From Neurospora intermedia (Eukaryota > Ascomycota > Sordariomycetes > Sordariales > Sordariaceae), in assembly GCA_037102815.1 (NCBI GenBank), contig BTPP01000002.1, positions 3,348,001 through 3,412,000 of the forward strand: a stretch of 64,000 nt of DNA, in the 5' to 3' direction. The position numbers and the translations under genes are program-made. Shown here one piece after another: positions 34,780 through 44,509 of this stretch (the stretch's first letter is position 1; every line of letters begins with the position of its first letter). Below the pieces are notes generated by a model. It worked only from the letters and a program-made list of their open reading frames with translations. It was not told the origin of the DNA and did not search any database.

Positions 34780-35498
34780 TTAACGGAGTTGTATAAAGGA
34801 CTCGTCATCAGAGGCCTCAGAACCAGCCGACAATGTGGACTCCCCATCGAAGTCCTTGTCGCAGTGTCCATCCTGGCTCGCACGAGGAGTCTTCTCTGCC
34901 TCCGCCCCGTCTCCATCATCCTTAGGCCCCTTTGGGCTTGGGGGCACGGCTCCATTTGTATCCCCATTTGTATCCCCATTGTCATTTCCTTCATTGCCCA
35001 GCATAGCTCCAATCAGCCCGGCCGCCGATGTATAAACTCCGGCCGTCTGAGCGGCAGTCGTGAGGCCGGCGAGTCCGTATCCGCCCATTGCAGTGCTTGT
35101 GAGAGAGGCAAACCAGCTTCCAGCTACGACGTTCCCAATCATTGCTTGTACTCCTGCTGCTAAAGAGCCTGAGCGTAGAGTTATTAGTCGGTGGAATAAT
35201 CGATACAAGCTCTGGGATCCTACCTCCTACAATGCCACCAGAGCCAAATCCAAGTACACCCAAAGCACCTACAGCAGGTGCGGTGACTACAGCAGGGGCA
35301 GCGACTACTGTCGTTCCTGCTATTATGCCTGCAGCTTGAATGGGATTTCTTTTAATCCATCTTTTAAGCTGCGGTTGCGAGAGTGTCTATCAGCTACTGC
35401 GTTTTCAATTACCCATGAATATCACGGGGACTGTGCGATGTGCAACTGACTCTCTCAAAATCACCCCCTCCCTCTTCATCATGAGGCATCGTCGGCAT
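34780..35498 (-). CDS. IFI6/IFI27-like membrane protein, copy B (acidic tail)
   Basis: Three exons (35451-35498, 35224-35368, 34780-35168) give 193 residues. The 16-residue first exon (MPTMPHDEEGGGDFER) is tentative because its donor would be GTCAGT. The rest is firm. Exon 2 is 145 bp, starts LKRWIKRNP, holds a hydrophobic stretch and ends in GFGSGGIVGG (56-65). Exon 3 continues S-LAAGVQAMIGNVVAGSWFASLTSTAMGGYG. The tail is acidic and shares an F-D-x-ESTL motif with the tail of copy A, so A and B are close paralogues. Predicted to be a small two-segment membrane protein; the role is unknown. Confidence 0.65.
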
Positions 35499-36196
35499 TT
35501 TGATTGTGATGGTAGACAGCTAACGAGGTTGAGGAATGGGATGACCTGAAATGGTTACAATAAACGTTGTTGTTGCCAGGTTGTGGAAAGCCGGCAGGAA
35601 GGCGATGAAGGATAGGTAGAAAGACGGGAAGGTGCGGGTATTTGACCATTCTGTGCACTGATCTTGCTGTCATTCTCTCTCGTCCCAAGTTCGCCTATGC
35701 GTGACGTGGCTGTAGGCCTCACGCATTTCAGTTCATGGACGGGTGGCGATTCCCAATTTGCTTCCGACTGGTTATGTGCAAAACATTCACGACACTGGCC
35801 AAGTGGTGCAGAAGAAGATCTAGCTTCATCGATATCAACATTATCGTGTTGACTACCACCAAAATGCCATTCCATTCCTTTCCGACCATTTCTTTTATTT
35901 CCATTCCATTTGTTTGAAGTGACAAACATTTCTACGTTGGGCTGGAAAGATTCCTACGGAAGGTAGACCATATCGGGGCTACCCGCATTGTGCGTTTGTT
36001 ACCTTCGATACGTTTTGCTTGGAATTGCATTTGGATCTCTTGCATCCAACTGCCATATCCCGACTATTATCCCCGTCTTTGTTACCTCTTTGGACCTTTG
36101 ATCGATTGCTAGGTGCCACTACTTCGCTCGACATCACTGTCGCTTCTGAAAAGTCTTGCAAAACAGGGGTATCATACGTCGACAAGGTTTGGGCTT
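35499..36196. other. Gap between cluster copies B and C
   Basis: About 700 bases with overlapping short frames. I see no core motif of the family here. Confidence 0.55.
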
Positions 36197-37278
36197 CTAC
36201 TCATTGTTCATCAACTTCGAAGCAGCACCAGCAGCACCACCCGCCGCCATAGCTGCTCCAATAGCCTGACCGACAGCGGCAATGGCTGTGCCTTCAAGAC
36301 CACCCATGGCTGCGCTCGTTAGGCCAGCAAAGGCGCTTCCGGCCGCGACACTTCCGATGCCGGATTGGATTGCTGCTGCCATAGACCCTGACCAAACAAA
36401 TGGCAAGTGTCAGTACGTACCTGACTGAGAGAAAGAATCCGCTTTTTCATGAGGATCTCTTACCTGCCGCGATTCCTGAAGCACCAAAGCCCAGGCCGCT
36501 CAAAATCGGGGTCATAAGCAAGCCTGGTACCGCTAGGATAACGATACCCGTCACGCCGAGTACAATATATATCACTACGTCCGGATGCTTTGAAACCCAG
36601 TCTTGAGCCTGTCATGGATATAGAACTGTCAGTTATTCACTCAATTGGAGGTAGAAAATATGGAGCGAGGATATTGACCTTTTGGACTTGCTCTTTGATG
36701 TTCTCACCAAGGTCTCCAGCTGCCTCGAGTAGTTTGGGCAGGATGTTGGATGCCCAGTCTGACACTTTCAGGGCCATCTATTCCAATAGCAGCTCGTCAG
36801 CGGGGTTGTAGCTTCTTTTCCAAGCGAAGAAGGAAGGAAGACCACATACCATAGGAAGCTCTCGTTCAGCGTCCTGCGCTAGGCCAAGAGCTCTTTTCGC
36901 GTCTTCTGAGACCTCCTTGGTCAACTTGATAACGAGCTGTGAATGGGAAGTGTGTCAGCATGCAGGCAAACACGAAAGAAAGACAGACGAGTGTATGTGT
37001 ACCTGTTCGGCCTGCTTCAAGGCGTTTCCAACAACTTCAGAAAACGTGTGAGACATGTTGTTTCCCAACTCGTCGGCCGCTTTGCCAGCTTCATTTGCCT
37101 GTTTTTGCACGTTCCCTCCGAATTCGTTCATTCCCTTGCCAGCTTCTTCAAAACTCTTACCAGCATTGGTGGCAAACTCATCGAAGCCTTTGCCAGCTTC
37201 TTCGAAACTCTTTCCAGCATTGGTGGTAAACTCATCGAAGCCTTTGCCGGCATCGTCCATCATCTTGCCGAAATCCAT
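36197..37278 (-). CDS. IFI6/IFI27-like protein, copy C, with amphipathic repeats
   Basis: Five exons (37003-37278, 36850-36936, 36679-36777, 36464-36608, 36197-36387) sum to 798 bp in frame, 265 residues. Exon 1 encodes two full 18-residue repeats (10-27 and 28-45) built on AGKGFDEF-xTN-AGKSFEE and a partial third, which look like amphipathic helices. Exon 2 (29 residues, LVIKLTKEVSED...) and exon 3 (33 residues, DWASNILPKLLEAAG...) match exons 4 and 5 of copy D. Exon 4 is the 145-bp core exon, ending GFGASGIAAG, followed by SMAAAIQSGIGSVAAGSAFAGLTSAAMGG. The C terminus is short (SKLMNNE) without an acidic tail. The donor after exon 3 reads GTCAAT, so that junction is less sure, though phase and homology support it. 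Confidence 0.7.
37144..37251 (-). repeat. Tandem 54-bp coding repeat in copy C exon 1
   Basis: Two adjacent 54-bp units encode the 18-residue repeats of copy C, with a partial third unit beyond. Differences between units are few, so the duplication looks recent or conserved. Confidence 0.75.
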
Positions 37279-37744
37279 CCTTTCGCTGCTGGAAAGACTG
37301 ACGATGGTGGGCTGGAGGTTCGAATTGAAGATTGGACAGATCGAGCGTAGCACTGGGAAATATCATGAACTTTATGGACGAATAGATAGTTTCGTCATGA
37401 AACTTTGGATGAGGAAGTATGGCTCGGTCTCATGCTCGAAGTGGAGATGGCATAGTAGGCCTCGGTGCAGAAACGGCATAGGGTACCCCTCAAATTCAGG
37501 CCTCTGGCAGCGAGCAAACGAAACCATGATGTGTTCAATGAAAACATTTGCACAAAGTTTACGGGTAATTGCACCTGCCAACGTCATAAGTTACGATTGA
37601 CTGCAAGAGGCCGTCTCCAATAACATTCTCTGACCGATAATACTACTGGCAAAATCAAGTATGACAGAAATGAAACTCGAAGCTTGTCAAAGAGCCAGTT
37701 CACCCAAAGATCGCAGACATTCCAAGATGACTCAAGTACAGACC
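37279..37744. other. Gap between cluster copies C and D
   Basis: About 465 bases with no gene seen. Confidence 0.55.
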
Positions 37745-38058
37745 TCAAAGTCCTCCTATTTCAACCACAGGCACCTCACCATTGAATTTCTCCTCCATCC
37801 ATTGGCGTATAAGGTCTACAGCGCCAGCGGTCATAATCGTGGCCCCAGTTGCCCGTAGGGCAGCATTGAGAGCAGCGGCCCCATAGCCATCCGCACCAGC
37901 ACTTTGTAGAAACGCAAAAACGCTCCCTGGACTGACGTTACCGATGTAAGAATGGATTGCTGCTGCAATTGAATCTGATGATATGGGAGTAGAGTGTCAG
38001 CGAATCCTGTGAACTGTCTAAGACTGCGAGCGGACAAGAGATCCACGCTTCAAGCCTT

Positions 38059-38090
<32 letters not shown>

Positions 38091-39119
38091 AAAAAAAAAA
38101 AAAAAAGAAAAAAAAAAAAAAAAAAAAGAAAAAAGAAACGGGGGCCGACTTACCTGCACGAACTCCTTTGAGAGTGAATCCGACAGTATCCAAAATGGGT
38201 TTATAGAACAATTGAGGATATGCAACCATAACAATGCTTGTAACGCCTGCGACGACTAGTAATATGATGAAGAACGTGGCGGTAGGGTGTTCCGCCGCCC
38301 ACTTTTGAGCCTGCATGTTGCAAAGATAGAATGATCAGCTTCAAGCTCAACATGGAAGAGTCCACTATCACGCAGGGATTTGTTCTCCTACCTTCTCAAA
38401 TTCGAGCCTGGCGTTCTCCACAAGCTCTTTACTGGTCTCCGCGAGAAAAGGGAGGACATTCGTTGCCCAGTCAAGGGCAGTAACGGGGATCTGAAAGTAA
38501 GTAAAGTATTTGTCAGTTGATATGAACAAATGTATAGAGGAATTTCATCCAGATTGGCAGTTTGAGTAACCTTACCAGTTCAACGGTCTCGCCATCTTGA
38601 CCCAAAACCACCTGGGACTTATCCTGAACTACATTGGAAGTCAACTGAATCGAGACCTGGACAACAGAAGGTGTTAACTACGAAAAAGTTTCTGAGGTTT
38701 TATCGGTTTGCTGGGAGCCATCTCTTACATGCTCAGCATGCTTCTTTGCATTGTCGAGAATATCCGCAAGCGTGTCGGCAGCAATAGGCAGGTTTTGGTT
38801 GACCCATTCTCCAGCATTTTCCGAGAACTGGCCAATTTGAACTCTGGTTAGCGGGTGTGACGGCAAAGTAATTAGCAACTTTGATTTCTAGCAAATATCC
38901 TCACCTGCTCTGTGTGTTTCCACGCATCCTCCACTACGCTGCTCACGGCCGCTCCGGCCTGAGGGAGAAAGTTCTTTGCCCACTGCGATGCATCGGTCGA
39001 AATCTAGGAGGCATCAAAAGTCAGTCAAAAAAGTAGGCCGTACAAGAGGATGAGCGAACCGATATTACCTTTTCGGTGTTCTGGGCGAGTATATCGCCAA
39101 ATAAATCCCAGGGCGCCAT
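37745..39119 (-). CDS. IFI-like membrane protein, copy D, with three repeated exon modules
   Basis: Seven exons (39069-39119, 38905-39003, 38729-38827, 38576-38656, 38392-38490, 38154-38310, 37745-37974) sum to 816 bp, 271 residues. Exons 2, 3 and 5 are each exactly 99 bp, phase 0 at both ends. They encode related 33-residue units: QWAKNFLPQAG..., EWVNQNLPIAA... and DWATNVLPFLA.... Exon 4 (27 residues) resembles exon 2 of copy C. Exon 6 (157 bp, phase 0 to 1) is the core exon, starting AQKWAAEHP with one hydrophobic segment and LFYKPILDTVGF. Exon 7 has SIAAAIHSYIGNVSPGSVFAFLQSAGADGYGAAAL, a diverged form of the second core half. The tail ends PVVEIGGL. The intron before exon 7 holds long T and G runs. 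A membrane role is inferred. Confidence 0.7.
38059..38140. repeat. C29 run next to an A-rich run inside an intron of copy D
   Basis: On the plus strand 29 C are followed by about 50 bases of nearly pure A. On the coding strand this is a T-rich run and then 29 G inside the 179-bp intron 37,975-38,153. It is likely length-variable and hard to sequence exactly. Confidence 0.9.
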
Positions 39120-39645
39120 CTTGTTGTCTTGGCTGCAAATTGGTGATTGATGCTGGTGGTGAAGTGATCTTGACAAAAGATAAGAAGTCACGAAGGGCTG
39201 CGAGACGTTGTAGGCACCTATCAAGCATTGCAACTGCCCGGGGCGGTACCCCAGCTCATGTTATCTGGTTAAAGACTGCAGGCCCTGCCCGACGAGGCCC
39301 GACGGAGCGGCCCATGACTGGATCTTACTGTACCGGTGGGAGCGGGGATGAAGGATGAGCTGTCGGCGGCCCGCAGCTAGGTAAACGGCATTGACCATTG
39401 AATGGCAGGCAGTACCACTTTTCACAATCTCAATTTGGGTTTACTGTTGTTTTACCTGCTGATATTGTTGGCGGGGTTTTTGCATAACCACAGCTGATCA
39501 TCCGCGAGGAAGCGCAGTTATTGCCGTAAACACGCGATGTAAATGGTTCAGAAGCACATGAACAGACATATCACGCATTACAAATTATTGGATATAATCA
39601 TCCAACAAGGACAAAGCGCGAGGAAATCGGTGAAGTTCGTTATGA
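39120..39645. other. Gap between cluster copies D and E
   Basis: About 525 bases, the upstream region of copy D. No gene is seen. Confidence 0.55.
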
Positions 39646-40157
39646 TCAGGGCTTCCACATCGAGCAAGCGGCAAGCACAACACCAACATACACAGTCAAA
39701 AAACCAGCATACGTCAATATGTCGGCAATCACTTTTGCTCCATATCTGCCCATTCCGGCACTCTGTAAAATGGCAAAAATGCTTCCTGAGACTACGATCC
39801 GCAGGAGGGACTGAACCTTGACTGCAATGCATCCTAGAAAGAATGGGTGATGTATCAGCGAGCTTGTTAAATCAGTACAATTGAGGGTATCGTAGCATAT
39901 GGCACTGGTGATACTGGAAATGAGGATGCATTTACCTGCATCAATCAACAAAGGGGTGACAACCAATTGAAGAAGTAATATAAGTGTACCGACGAGGATG
40001 ATGTAACCTTCATCTGGAAGCTCGGGGAGGAACATAGGTGGCCATCCAAGTCCTTCTGGTAGCTCGGGTAGGAACATAGGTGGCTGATGAAGAAGCCGTG
40101 AATTAGCAAGGAAGAAGCTTGTTACGACAAGAACAGCAGATCAGTACCACATACCAT
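39646..40157 (-). CDS. Short IFI-like membrane protein, copy E
   Basis: Three exons (40155-40157, 39936-40083, 39646-39833) give 112 residues. In this model exon 1 is the ATG codon alone, followed by a good GTATGT donor and a 71-bp intron with a CAG acceptor. If the intron is not used, translation could start at the ATG at 40077. Exon 2 (148 bp, leaving in phase 1) encodes PPMFLPELPEGLGW and then PPMFLPELPDEGY, a duplicated 14-residue unit, followed by a long hydrophobic helix. Exon 3 has SLLRIVVSGSIFAILQSAGMGRYGAKV, close to the second core half of copy D. There is no W-LP module. A TATA-like site lies about 155 bp upstream. Confidence 0.6.
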
Positions 40158-40308
40158 TTTAGCTTCCGCTCAAGAGGAAAAGATTGTCAGGCTAGAACTG
40201 AGAAGTAGGTTGACTTAAGTTTGTGGAGTTGAAAAATGACATTGAGTGTTAACAGGAAGTGGCTCATAGGCGATGGGAGTGGGGGGACAAGGACGGAAGC
40301 TTGAAAGG

Positions 40309-40314
40309 CTTATA
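40309..40314 (-). promoter_or_regulatory. TATA-like site upstream of copy E
   Basis: CATATAAGCC on the minus strand, about 155 bp upstream of the proposed ATG of copy E. Confidence 0.4.
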
Positions 40315-40550
40315 TGTATCGGATGTCAAGATATACGATGGATCAAGTACCTTCAAGAGGGAGCCGAATGATTACACTCTGCCTTGCCTTTTCGATATGC
40401 AAAATCGCTGACAAAATAGGCGCCGACCAGAACCCGCTAGGCCTATGCAGACGGCCAACAGCCATGTCAGGGTGTGATGGTGCCCAAATGCACCCCCACA
40501 TGATTGTGTGGGAGGCCGGGGCTAAACCGGCCACGTTCCAGCCGTTTAAA

Positions 40551-41513
40551 TCACAGTTTCGCCTTTAGGGGATGACGCTCTCCTGTACTCGGCCTCATGA
40601 TACCCAAACCTGTACGAACGCAAGCAGCGGTACCCAGGACACCGGTATAAATCCAAGGAGCAAGAGTGAAAGCACCCACTCCACCCATGGTTTTGCTCTG
40701 GATGCATGCAAAAATGCTTCCTTTTGCTACGTTTCCAATCCAGGATTGCCATGCACTTGCGATAGTATCTGGCAGCAGTGGATCTCGCGTTAGCACTGGC
40801 GGACAACAGTTTCATGTAAACAGCTGCAGACTTACTTCTTAGTACACCTTGAGAAGGGAAACCGATGGCATTCAGAATGGGCTTGTATAGAAGATGAGGG
40901 TAGGCGACCAAGACAATCAGGACACCTGATACAACAAGTACGAGAAGTGCAGCCTCAAGAGGATGTTCGGCAGCCCATACTCGAGCCTTTTTGGGAGAAC
41001 ATGATAGATTAGAAACACACCGCAGAACTTGATTCATGGAAGAGTTGCTGCATACCTCCTCATACTGCTTTCTGATGTTCTCTGTGAGCACTCCAGCAGA
41101 CTCGAGCCAGGGAAGAACCAACGTAGACCAATCCTGGGGGGTAATTGGTGCCTGTTTGATGAAATAATTAGCTGTGAACCGCACTGAAGTGGTGGCATGA
41201 GACTGATGTATGTTCTGTGAAACTATCATACCGGCTTCCCATCTGCTCCTTCTTTACCCCCGCCTAGAGGTAGCTGATCGTCCGACAACTTTGGGATATC
41301 GGCACCGTGAAAGACTGAGGAGAAGGTGACCTGGAATCACGATGTGTCAGTAAGCCAGTGTGTATCCATGTATTTTGTACTCGAGAATTTGATTGCGTCG
41401 CGTAAATATACCTTGCTTGCATGCTTAGCATCTTCGATGATTCTCATAAGTCTGGCGGGGGAGATAGGGAGCGTGCAAGAAACCCATTTTCCAGCATGGA
41501 CCTTAACCGTCAT
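40551..41513 (-). CDS. IFI-like membrane protein, copy F
   Basis: Five exons (41412-41513, 41232-41330, 41056-41151, 40836-40986, 40551-40768) sum to 666 bp, 221 residues. Exon 1 (34 codons, AGKWVSCTLPISPARL...EDAKHASK) matches copy D exon 3. Exon 3 (32 codons, DWSTLVLPWLESAG...) matches copy D exon 5. Exon 4 is the core exon (151 bp, phase 0 to 1; ARVWAAEHPLEAALL, LLYKPILNAIGF), close to copy D exon 6. Exon 5 has WQSWIGNVAKGSIFACIQSKTMGGVGAFTLAP. D and F are therefore sister copies; F lacks the first two exons of D. The acceptor before exon 4 is AAAAAG, which is weak, but homology supports it. An AT-rich TATA region lies about 160 bp upstream. Confidence 0.65.
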
Positions 41514-42060
41514 GTTGTTGCCTTATCAATTTGATAATGTGCAATCAAAACTCTTTACACATTTGAAGGTGAGTTATCGCGGCTTCCGCAGATCAAAAGG
41601 GCCGTAGAGTGTAGTAGGTGTTGAAGCTTCTTTTGTTGTGTTTGATGTGTTGAAAAGTGTGGCTTGTCACCCATATAAATATAAATTATATACAGTCCTT
41701 GCAGCCTAATTAGGTATGCTGCGAGGGGTAGCATAACTAATGATATTTGCTGGCGCTTGTAGGGCACGCCGACGAAAACTGTCAGGCAGTGTAGATAACG
41801 CGAGAAGCCTGTTTCTGCAGATGCTACCTAGAGGTACTTTTGGGGGCCAACCACGGATTGGTAAAATCCGTTGACAGTCCATGAGAACCGAAGCCGCAAC
41901 CGGGTAGGGGCGTGTTCGTTACCGCAGTAAAAAGTTAGAGGATATTTAAATTTGCAGGGTTCGGGTCGTAGTAAGCATACTGGCTTACGAACTGCGCAGT
42001 ATTCAGTAAATCTCAGTAAAAAATGGTTAATTTTTATGTAAGTCGCTGCAACCACCTACA
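41514..42060. other. Transition from gene-rich to AT-rich DNA
   Basis: Over a few hundred bases composition changes from balanced to strongly AT-rich and TpA-rich. The last normal-looking sequence is the promoter region of copy F. No gene lies beyond this point. Confidence 0.7.
41672..41691 (-). promoter_or_regulatory. TATA-like AT-rich element upstream of copy F
   Basis: On the minus strand this reads TATATAATTTATATTTATAT, about 160-180 bp before the proposed ATG, followed by a CA-rich leader. Confidence 0.45.
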
Positions 42061-42549
42061 ACCATCTGTACTTTCTCTAAATCGTTGATTTGACTAATTA
42101 GAGGGCTAGAATCTCCTTAATTCTTAACCGATTTCTTTACTATACTACGCCTCGATTTTGAACCGTAGTATAGTAAGGACTATAATTGAATTTTAATATT
42201 TAGTGTATATACCTTATATTATAGCGCTTTATTATTATTGAACGTATATATATTAGAAAAATTGGAAGTTGGTTAATTCTAAATACCGTTATATTAATAA
42301 ATAGTTATCTACTACCTAATTTATTCAAATTAACCTTTTCCTTTATATCCTTTTATTTTTCTTTATTTATATAATAATTTTATTAATTTTATTGATTTTC
42401 CTAGTTCAATTAATTTTCTAATTTTGAATATAGTGCGCGATAATAAGGATAAAGAGTATAAGGATTTTTAAATATAAATATAGTTCGCTATTTCTAGTAT
42501 TATTATTACTTTATATATCTTTATATTGTATAACCTAGTACTGTTAAAT

Positions 42550-43570
42550 AAAGTCCGATTAATTTACTATTAAATAATCGCCTTATTTCCTATATTAGCG
42601 GTAGAATCCTACTTCCGGATGTTAAATAACCTTTTCTTTAATAAATTTCGTATATATAAAGAGACTTTCGATACCCTTTATTTCTAATTCTATATTTACG
42701 GCGGCCTATAGGATGGGTAGTATTTTAGTAGTAAGTATAAGTTCGTTATAAGTATTAACTTATTAATTTAGGGTAAATCGATAAGGGCGTTAGCTATTAA
42801 ATTTCATTATAGTTTTAATACTATTTATAAATTAGTATAAATTTAATATTACTACTAGTATTATTATATTAATTAATTTATTATATTATATAAGGCTTTA
42901 TACTATGTTTTAAAATACTTCTTTAAATTAACGAATACTTTTATTAAGTAATTTAATCCTATAATTCAACTTCGGATTTAGAAGGATAATAGATAATATC
43001 CCTATTTCTAAAATTACTTTAGAATAATAAATAGGAAACTCTTTATTATACGTATAGAGCCTAATTAGGTATTAATATAGATTATTTATAAAAACTTTAC
43101 TATTTAGAACGTTTTAAGTACTATTAATATAAATAAGTACTTTATTTATTTATACGTAGGTTAGAAAGACTCTACTTATAACTTTCATATTTTTAATAAT
43201 GCTATTAATTATAATTTTCAAATCCCTAACAATTAATATTATTTAAAAAATACAGATTATTTAAGAATAAAGAAGTTACTAATCTTATATTGTAATATTC
43301 GATATTATATATTGGAATAAGACTATAGAATTTTCTAAAATAAGGAGGAATTGTTTAATAAACGCTATAATTTACTTTAGATTACTAGTAAAATTATATA
43401 GGGTATCTTAATTAGGAAGTTCTGTATCTATTAGGTAAATTAAAAATATAATATTTTAAATTAGAGGGATATTATCCTAATTATTATTAGCCTATATAAT
43501 TTTATATTCTAATATAAGGATATATAGGCCGAATTTAAGAAAGTTCTGAAAGTAGTTCGGAAATTAATTA
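42550..43570 (+). pseudogene. RIP-mutated PIF/Harbinger (DDE_4) transposase
   Basis: One plus-strand frame keeps the order of motifs of PIF/Harbinger transposases for about 340 codons, with many stops of the TAA/TAG kind expected from RIP of Gln and Trp codons. Near 42,640 it reads FRIYKETFDTL, near 42,770 GKSIRALAIKF, near 43,235 YYLKNTDYLR, near 43,290 NIRYYILE and near 43,345 NKEELFNKRYN. These correspond to the helix before the catalytic core, the ALA-x-F helix, the YYL-x-D-x-GY part and the conserved ELFN-x-RH helix. I could not find terminal inverted repeats. The gene is dead; the whole element probably extends on both sides. Confidence 0.7.
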
Positions 43571-44303
43571 CTATTACTACCCTAAATAAAGAGGAAGGTT
43601 AGTTAAATAATTTTAATATAAATAATTTAATTATAGGAGAGGTTAATAAAATATACCGATTTTATAATAAAATTGCGAAGTATATATAAGCAAATTAAGT
43701 AATAAGGTAGTAACCGGGGTAGGATTAGATTAATATAATTTACTTCTACTTCCTTCCTTCTTTTTTTTTTCTTTTTATAATTAAATAAAGAACGTACTAT
43801 CTACCCGCCTCTATTTATAATATATCCTATTTACCTATAAATAATAAGTTAGAGGATATAGTATTAATTTACCCTTCTATCGGGTTAAAGTCTTACTTTA
43901 AATTAATAATTGTACTAATTATAGGGAGAAGAAAAGAAAAAGGGAAAAAAGGATAGAAGAGGAATCTTTAGGTTTATAATATATAATATTATATTTATTT
44001 GTCCGCTTTAATTTAAATTATTACCTATTTGCCTACAGGTAGTAGAATTAATATAATATTAGTACTTTCTAATAATTTAGGTTTTATATATAATTTATAG
44101 TTTAGAGGTATAATTTAGGGGGTAGAAGAGGAGGGTATAATTAGGAGGGGGATATAATTAGAAGGGTAGAAATAGATAATTAATAATAAATTCGCTTTAA
44201 TAATATAAAACTATGTTCTTTTAAATCGCTATACTAGGCGTACGGTTTAATAGCCGGCTCGGTCTTCTATTTAGCGGTTAAGCGCTTGTGCGGGGTGGCT
44301 TTC
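43571..44303. other. AT-rich degraded DNA, content not recognised
   Basis: It may include the 3' part of the Harbinger element. I see no other family signal. Confidence 0.5.
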
Positions 44304-44423
44304 TTAGCCGGCGTTTCGTTAGCTAGCGCCTCGTTAGCCGGTGCCTCGTTGGCCGGTACTTCGTTAGCCGGTACCTCGTTGGCCGGTGCTTCGTTGGCTA
44401 ATACCTTATTGGCCAATACTTTA
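44304..44423. repeat. 15-bp minisatellite, eight units
   Basis: Eight head-to-tail 15-bp units of the form TT(A/G)GCCGGTxCxTCG, the last two more AT-rich. It is a GC-rich island inside the RIP block. Read on the minus strand each unit gives a five-residue repeat of the NEAPA kind; the plus strand gives SLAGT-like units. It may be a remnant of a repeat-containing gene from a transposon. Confidence 0.85.
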
Positions 44424-44509
44424 TTAGGATTCCTTCTTTATTATTGTTTCGTCCGTCGAAATCTATTGCCTATAGTAATATTTATATTCTTTAAATCGAT
44501 AGCTAGTTT

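Noticed and set aside
44304-44423. CRISPR-like array
   Set aside because: Units are directly adjacent without spacers, and the organism is a fungus; this is a minisatellite.
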